Of a stretch of 64,000 bases of DNA, positions 60,391 to 64,000 are shown piece by piece (position 1 is the stretch's first letter; each line of letters starts with the position of its first letter). The translations under genes were made by a program, and so were the position numbers. Source of the DNA: Adiantum capillus-veneris (Eukaryota; Streptophyta; Polypodiopsida; Polypodiales; Pteridaceae); NCBI GenBank assembly GCA_014529385.2, contig JABFUD020000246.1:1-64000 (forward strand), given 5' to 3'. The notes beneath the pieces were generated by a model. The model saw only the letters and a list, made by a program, of their open reading frames with translations, did no database searches and was not told the origin of the DNA.

Positions 60391-62985
60391 CTAGTACTTC
60401 ATCGTATTGCTCTCCAGTGTTGTTGGTTTTGAAGAAAGACGGATCTTGGAGAATGTGCATCGATTATAGAGCTCTCAACAAAATCACCATCAAGAACTGA
60501 TTTCCGATTCCTAGGATCGATGATATACTCGACAAATTACAGGGATCCTCATGATTTAGTAGGATTGATTTCAAGAGTGGATATCATCATATCCGAATCG
60601 CGCCAAGAGACGTCTACAAGACAACCTTTCGAACGACTTTTGCGTTATTTGAGTTTTTGGTGATGCCTTTTGGCTTAACCAATGCTCCGACAACATTTAA
60701 CCGGATGATGGACAGGATTTTTCGAGAGTAAAGGCTATTTGTTGGCACCTTCTTTGACGATATCATTGTTTTCTCCAAGAATGAGGCAGAACATAGAGAT
60801 CATCTGCTTCAGGTCTTTCAGGCATTACGAGAGCACCAGTTAGTGATTAATGCAAAGAAAAGTGAATTTTTCCTACCAAAGATACACTTTTTGGGACACA
60901 GTGTGTCAACAGCAAGAGTGCAAATGGATCCGGCCAAGATAGAGACTATCCGTGATTGGCCCAATTTGAAGAACGTCCATGGAGTTAGAAGCTTCTTGGG
61001 ACTGTGTTCGTACTACAGGCCGTTCATTCGAAAGTTTGCAGAGGTTGCTTCCCCTTTGCATATCTTGACACAGAAAGGAGCCCCTTTCTCGTGGGGACCC
61101 ACAGAGGTGACTTCCTTTCAGACTTTGAAAGAGAAATTGACTACGGGACCAGTTTTGACTTTGCCGGACTTGCAGAAGTCATTTGAAGTATATTGTGATG
61201 CTTGTGGTCGTAGTTTGGTGCGGTCTTGATGCAAGAAGGCCATGTCATTGCTTACGAGAGCCGATTGTTCTCAAGGCCGGAATTGACAGCGCAAATTTAT
61301 GAGAAAGAGCTTTTGGTGGTTATCCATGCTCTTACTCAGTGGCAGCATTACCTACTCGGTGCGGATTTTACTGTCTTTACAAACCATCAGAGTTTACGCT
61401 ACTTCTTGTCACAGAAGCAGCTATCGGAAAAGTGATGGACGAACATCTTGTCACAATTTCACTTCCAGATTGTCCATGTTCACGGACAGAAGAATTTGGT
61501 GGCAGATGCTTTGCCTCGGAAGCTGTTGGTTCTGCCTATTTCCGCAATATATCATAGGAGCTTCGAGGATATGGTCGACCAATATGCCACAAATCCGGAT
61601 TTTGCAGACGTTTTCACACGGATACAGGATGGGAGACAATAGCGGGATATTGCATTCGGGATGGCTACTTGATGTGGAAAACCATGTTGTGCGTTACACA
61701 ACCGTTGACGGAAAAGGTTATGACTGAATGCCACTGTCCACCTTTTACGGGTCACCGCGGCATTGCTACCACCATGAAAGGGATAGAGAGATACTTCTTT
61801 TGGCCAAGACTCAAGAACGATGTGGACGAGTTTGTGCGCAGTTGCTTGGTATGCCAGAAGGTCAAGTTTGACAGACATAAAGCACAGGGATTGTTACAGC
61901 CTTTGCCCTACCCACCCGCCCATGGAAAAGTATTGCAATGGATTTCATTTTTTATCTCGCGAGAACACAGAGTGGTCACGATGGTATCTGGACTGTTATT
62001 GACAGATTTAGCAAACATGCTCATTTCATTCCAGTGAAGAAAACATTCAAGCCGGATTACTTAGCGCGACAGCTTGTGGCCCAGATTTTCAAATTACATG
62101 GCATGCCTGAGACGATAATCTCCGACAGGGACCCCAGATTTACGAGTTTGTTTTGGAAGGCAATTTGGGAGAACATTGGCACGCGGTTGCAGTTCTCGTC
62201 ATCTTTCCACCCGTAGACTGACGGGCAATCTGAGATTGCCAATTCAGTGGTTTTAGATTTATTGAAGTCTTATATCTCGAATCAGAAGACTCAATGGGAA
62301 AAGTATCTACCTTTGGTGGAATTTGCCTACAATAACAGGATACACTCTTCGACGGGGAAGGCGCCATTTGAGATTGTTGAAGGTGCTGCGAAGGTTCCAC
62401 CCTTCCTAAGCACGAAAGATAAGATTTTTGAAGTTGATGAGTATACGCACGACTTAGACACGGCTTTTGCCAAGGTCCACGAGGCTTTGCAAAAATCTCA
62501 AGAACGCCAGACAAAGGCAGCAGATCGCCATCGTAGCGATTTGAAATTGGAGGAGGATGATTGGGTGCTCTTTTGAGAAGGCATGCCTGAGAAAGAAAAA
62601 GGGAAACGAGAGGCTTTTTCCAAAGCTTAGTATGCGATACTACGGACCTTTACAAATCTCTGAAAAGATCAATGATATCTCCTTCCGACTAAAACTGCCC
62701 GACACTTGGAGGATTCACAATGCATTTCATGTGAGTCTCTTGAAACCTTTCAAAGGTGATGTGCCTGATGATGGGGAGCCCGATGAGCAACCCAAAGTGG
62801 AGGAAAACGAGCAGATCCTTCTTCCTGAACAGATTTGGACACAAAGAATAAGGTAAAGTAAGAAGGCGGTTCTTGGTTAAATTCAAGAACTATCCTGCAT
62901 TGGATGCGAAGTGGATGGAGGAGGAGGACCTAGCAGATACTCCTCAAATTGTGAAACTTTACCTTGAAGCTTTTGGTTTAGCATA
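60391..62985 (+). pseudogene. pol: Element C RT-RNase H-integrase-chromodomain, broken
   Basis: RT at 60400-60830 ([41 protein letters not shown]) has in-frame stops near 60388, 60498, 60553 and 60731. Connection at 60843-61210 (KSEFFLPKIHFLGH, LGLCSYYRPFIRKFAE). RNase H at 61190-61440 with a shift at 61226. Integrase zinc domain at 61740-61870 (GHRGIATTMKG, CLVCQK). Core at 61938-62300 (GIWTVIDRFSK, SDRDPRF, stop at 62216 within the HPQTDGQ box). Chromodomain at about 62865-62930 (FLVKFKNYPALDAKWME). Confidence 0.9.
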
Positions 62986-63468
62986 GTCTACTCCAAATGG
63001 AACCCAGAATTCAGCTTGGCCACAGATCTGGTGCAGTGGGATGCACTGCTCCTTTGTCAACAGATGCCTCGAATTTTTAGAACACTAGAGTCATTGATGT
63101 CTCTTTGAGCTTCTATACTGAGAGCTGATAGTATTCTGCTGTATGACTTTATGAAGTGGAATTCCTGAATATGAAACTGATTTGTTCTTGACTTGGTTTT
63201 AAGTGCAGGAGCTGATAGACGAAATGACTGCAGCATTTTGGTCTAATTGATCTCGAATAGACATGGTTGCAATAGGGGTTAGTCAATCGGGCATCGATGA
63301 GGTCTGAGTGGATCTAGATGTGATTGCTAGCTACATTGCCGATAAATCATGGTCTAAGATCCGAATGAATGTTGAATGTCATGTGATGTCTTGTGATGTG
63401 ACTGTCGATTGGTACATGTGCTAGATGTGTGTTCCTAGTATGTAGGTACTAACAGTCAGTGGGGGGTA
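62986..63468 (+). other. Element C 3' untranslated region and polypurine tract
   Basis: Non-coding, ending in GTCAGTGGGGGGTA before the 3' LTR. Confidence 0.75.
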
Positions 63469-63947
63469 TGTCCCAAACTGTGACGTGGCGAGAGAGAGAA
63501 AGAGCTCTCTTGCTTTTTTTTAAAAAAGCATAAAGAGAGAGAGAGAGAGAGAGAGAGAGAGCTAAAAGCTCTGCTTTAATTTAGAAAGAGGGCTTGTGAG
63601 AGAGAAAAAGAGACTCGCTTTATTATTGAAAGCTTTTGATTTTCAGCTTTTGGACTCTGCTTTTGGCATCCCATGTAACCTTTAAATAAACGGGCTGGCC
63701 TCTCACAACTAAGAGCATCTCGACACAGAGTCTGAGTGTGAGCGGGCTGCCCGCACTCTTGTACTTTGAACTCACATTAATACAAAAAGAAATACCAAAA
63801 GGGGCGCCAGTCTTTGGAGCCAATATCTTTAAGCACGGAACTCCGCCGGGCCAGTGTCGAACAAATTGTGAACAGTGAACTGTTTTGAAGTGGTAATTTG
63901 GTCCTGTCGCCGTAGATTCTTAACTTGGAGTGTCCAAGTCTGTTACA
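63469..63947 (+). repeat. Element C 3' LTR
   Basis: 479 bp, TGTCCCAAACTGTGACG...GTCTGTTACA. Lacks the 215-bp block of the 5' LTR but has CATGTAACCTTTAAATA-like extra sequence at about 63671-63687 absent from the 5' copy. (GA)n 63533-63562. Shared core at 63784-63822. Confidence 0.88.
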
Positions 63948-64000
63948 TACCCCCCTCTTGAAAGAATTGTGTAATTGCCCTCGATTACGCCTCAAAAACA
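63948..64000 (-). mobile_element. Element K polypurine tract and interior start
   Basis: Minus reads ...TTCTTTCAAGAGGGGGGTA. This is the displaced continuation of LTR K. The element runs beyond the window. Confidence 0.8.

Larger units (their letters stand above)
57351..63952 (+). mobile_element. Element C: chromovirus with TSD TACCC, defective
   Basis: 5' LTR 57356-58030, primer site TGGTATCAGAGC 58032-58043, gag-pol 58102-62985, polypurine tract GTGGGGGGTA 63459-63468, 3' LTR 63469-63947, and TACCC on both sides. It is the same protein family as element A in opposite orientation (RT about as similar, chromodomain present), but the LTRs differ in length and coding has many stops and shifts. 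Confidence 0.92.

Overview
This window looks like nuclear DNA of a land plant with a large, transposon-packed genome. The reasons are one recognisable plant gene (a bacterial-type, probably plastid HflX GTPase), chromodomain Ty3/gypsy elements, primer sites matching initiator tRNA-Met, LINEs and a tRNA-like SINE. A fern or another large-genome non-crop lineage would fit, but the species cannot be named from sequence alone.

The only host gene I can support is HflX on the minus strand. Eleven coding exons are visible between 41592 and 3616, all joined by GT-AG introns with matching phases. The 5' exons (41592-40596) and the G1/G3 exons (37334-37057) are separated from the C-terminal exons (5018-3616) by one 32,038-bp intron. 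The N-terminal exons are not in the window, so the gene is probably longer than 60 kb. One exon carries a 1-nt deletion right after the DTVG motif.

Layout: 1-1790, AT-rich with nothing recognised. 1790-3251, LINE 3' part with a dinucleotide tail. 3616-5018, HflX 3' exons. 5019-37056, the giant intron. It holds LTR-like sequence with an 832-bp tandem duplication, a broken coiled-coil ORF, a solo LTR (11914-13391), and an old gypsy element B (LTR 28934-29718, 2-kb palindrome, RT-RNaseH-integrase, and a retropepsin-like ORF beyond integrase). B is split by a very young chromovirus A (15210-23824). The intron also holds a LINE, an LTR scrap, a non-autonomous Copia-type element (32349-35788) and a LINE ORF1. 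37057-41592, HflX middle exons with a second LINE in one intron. 42700-43160, LINE tail and SINE pieces. 43351-51605, LTRs and internally deleted chromoviruses in both orientations. 51606-56811, gypsy element I broken by a LINE and a MITE. 56812-64000, an LTR (K) whose polypurine tract was hit by chromovirus C (57356-63947).

The mobile elements work as nested layers. Target-site duplications give part of the order: A inside B (GCATG), a solo LTR (AAATC), the Copia-type element (GAATC), and C inside K (TACCC). Eleven LTRs of several families, in both orientations, share a core around GAAATACCGAAAGGGGCGCC, which is the strongest repeated signal not explained by coding sequence. No tRNA or rRNA genes, CRISPR arrays or bacterial features were seen.
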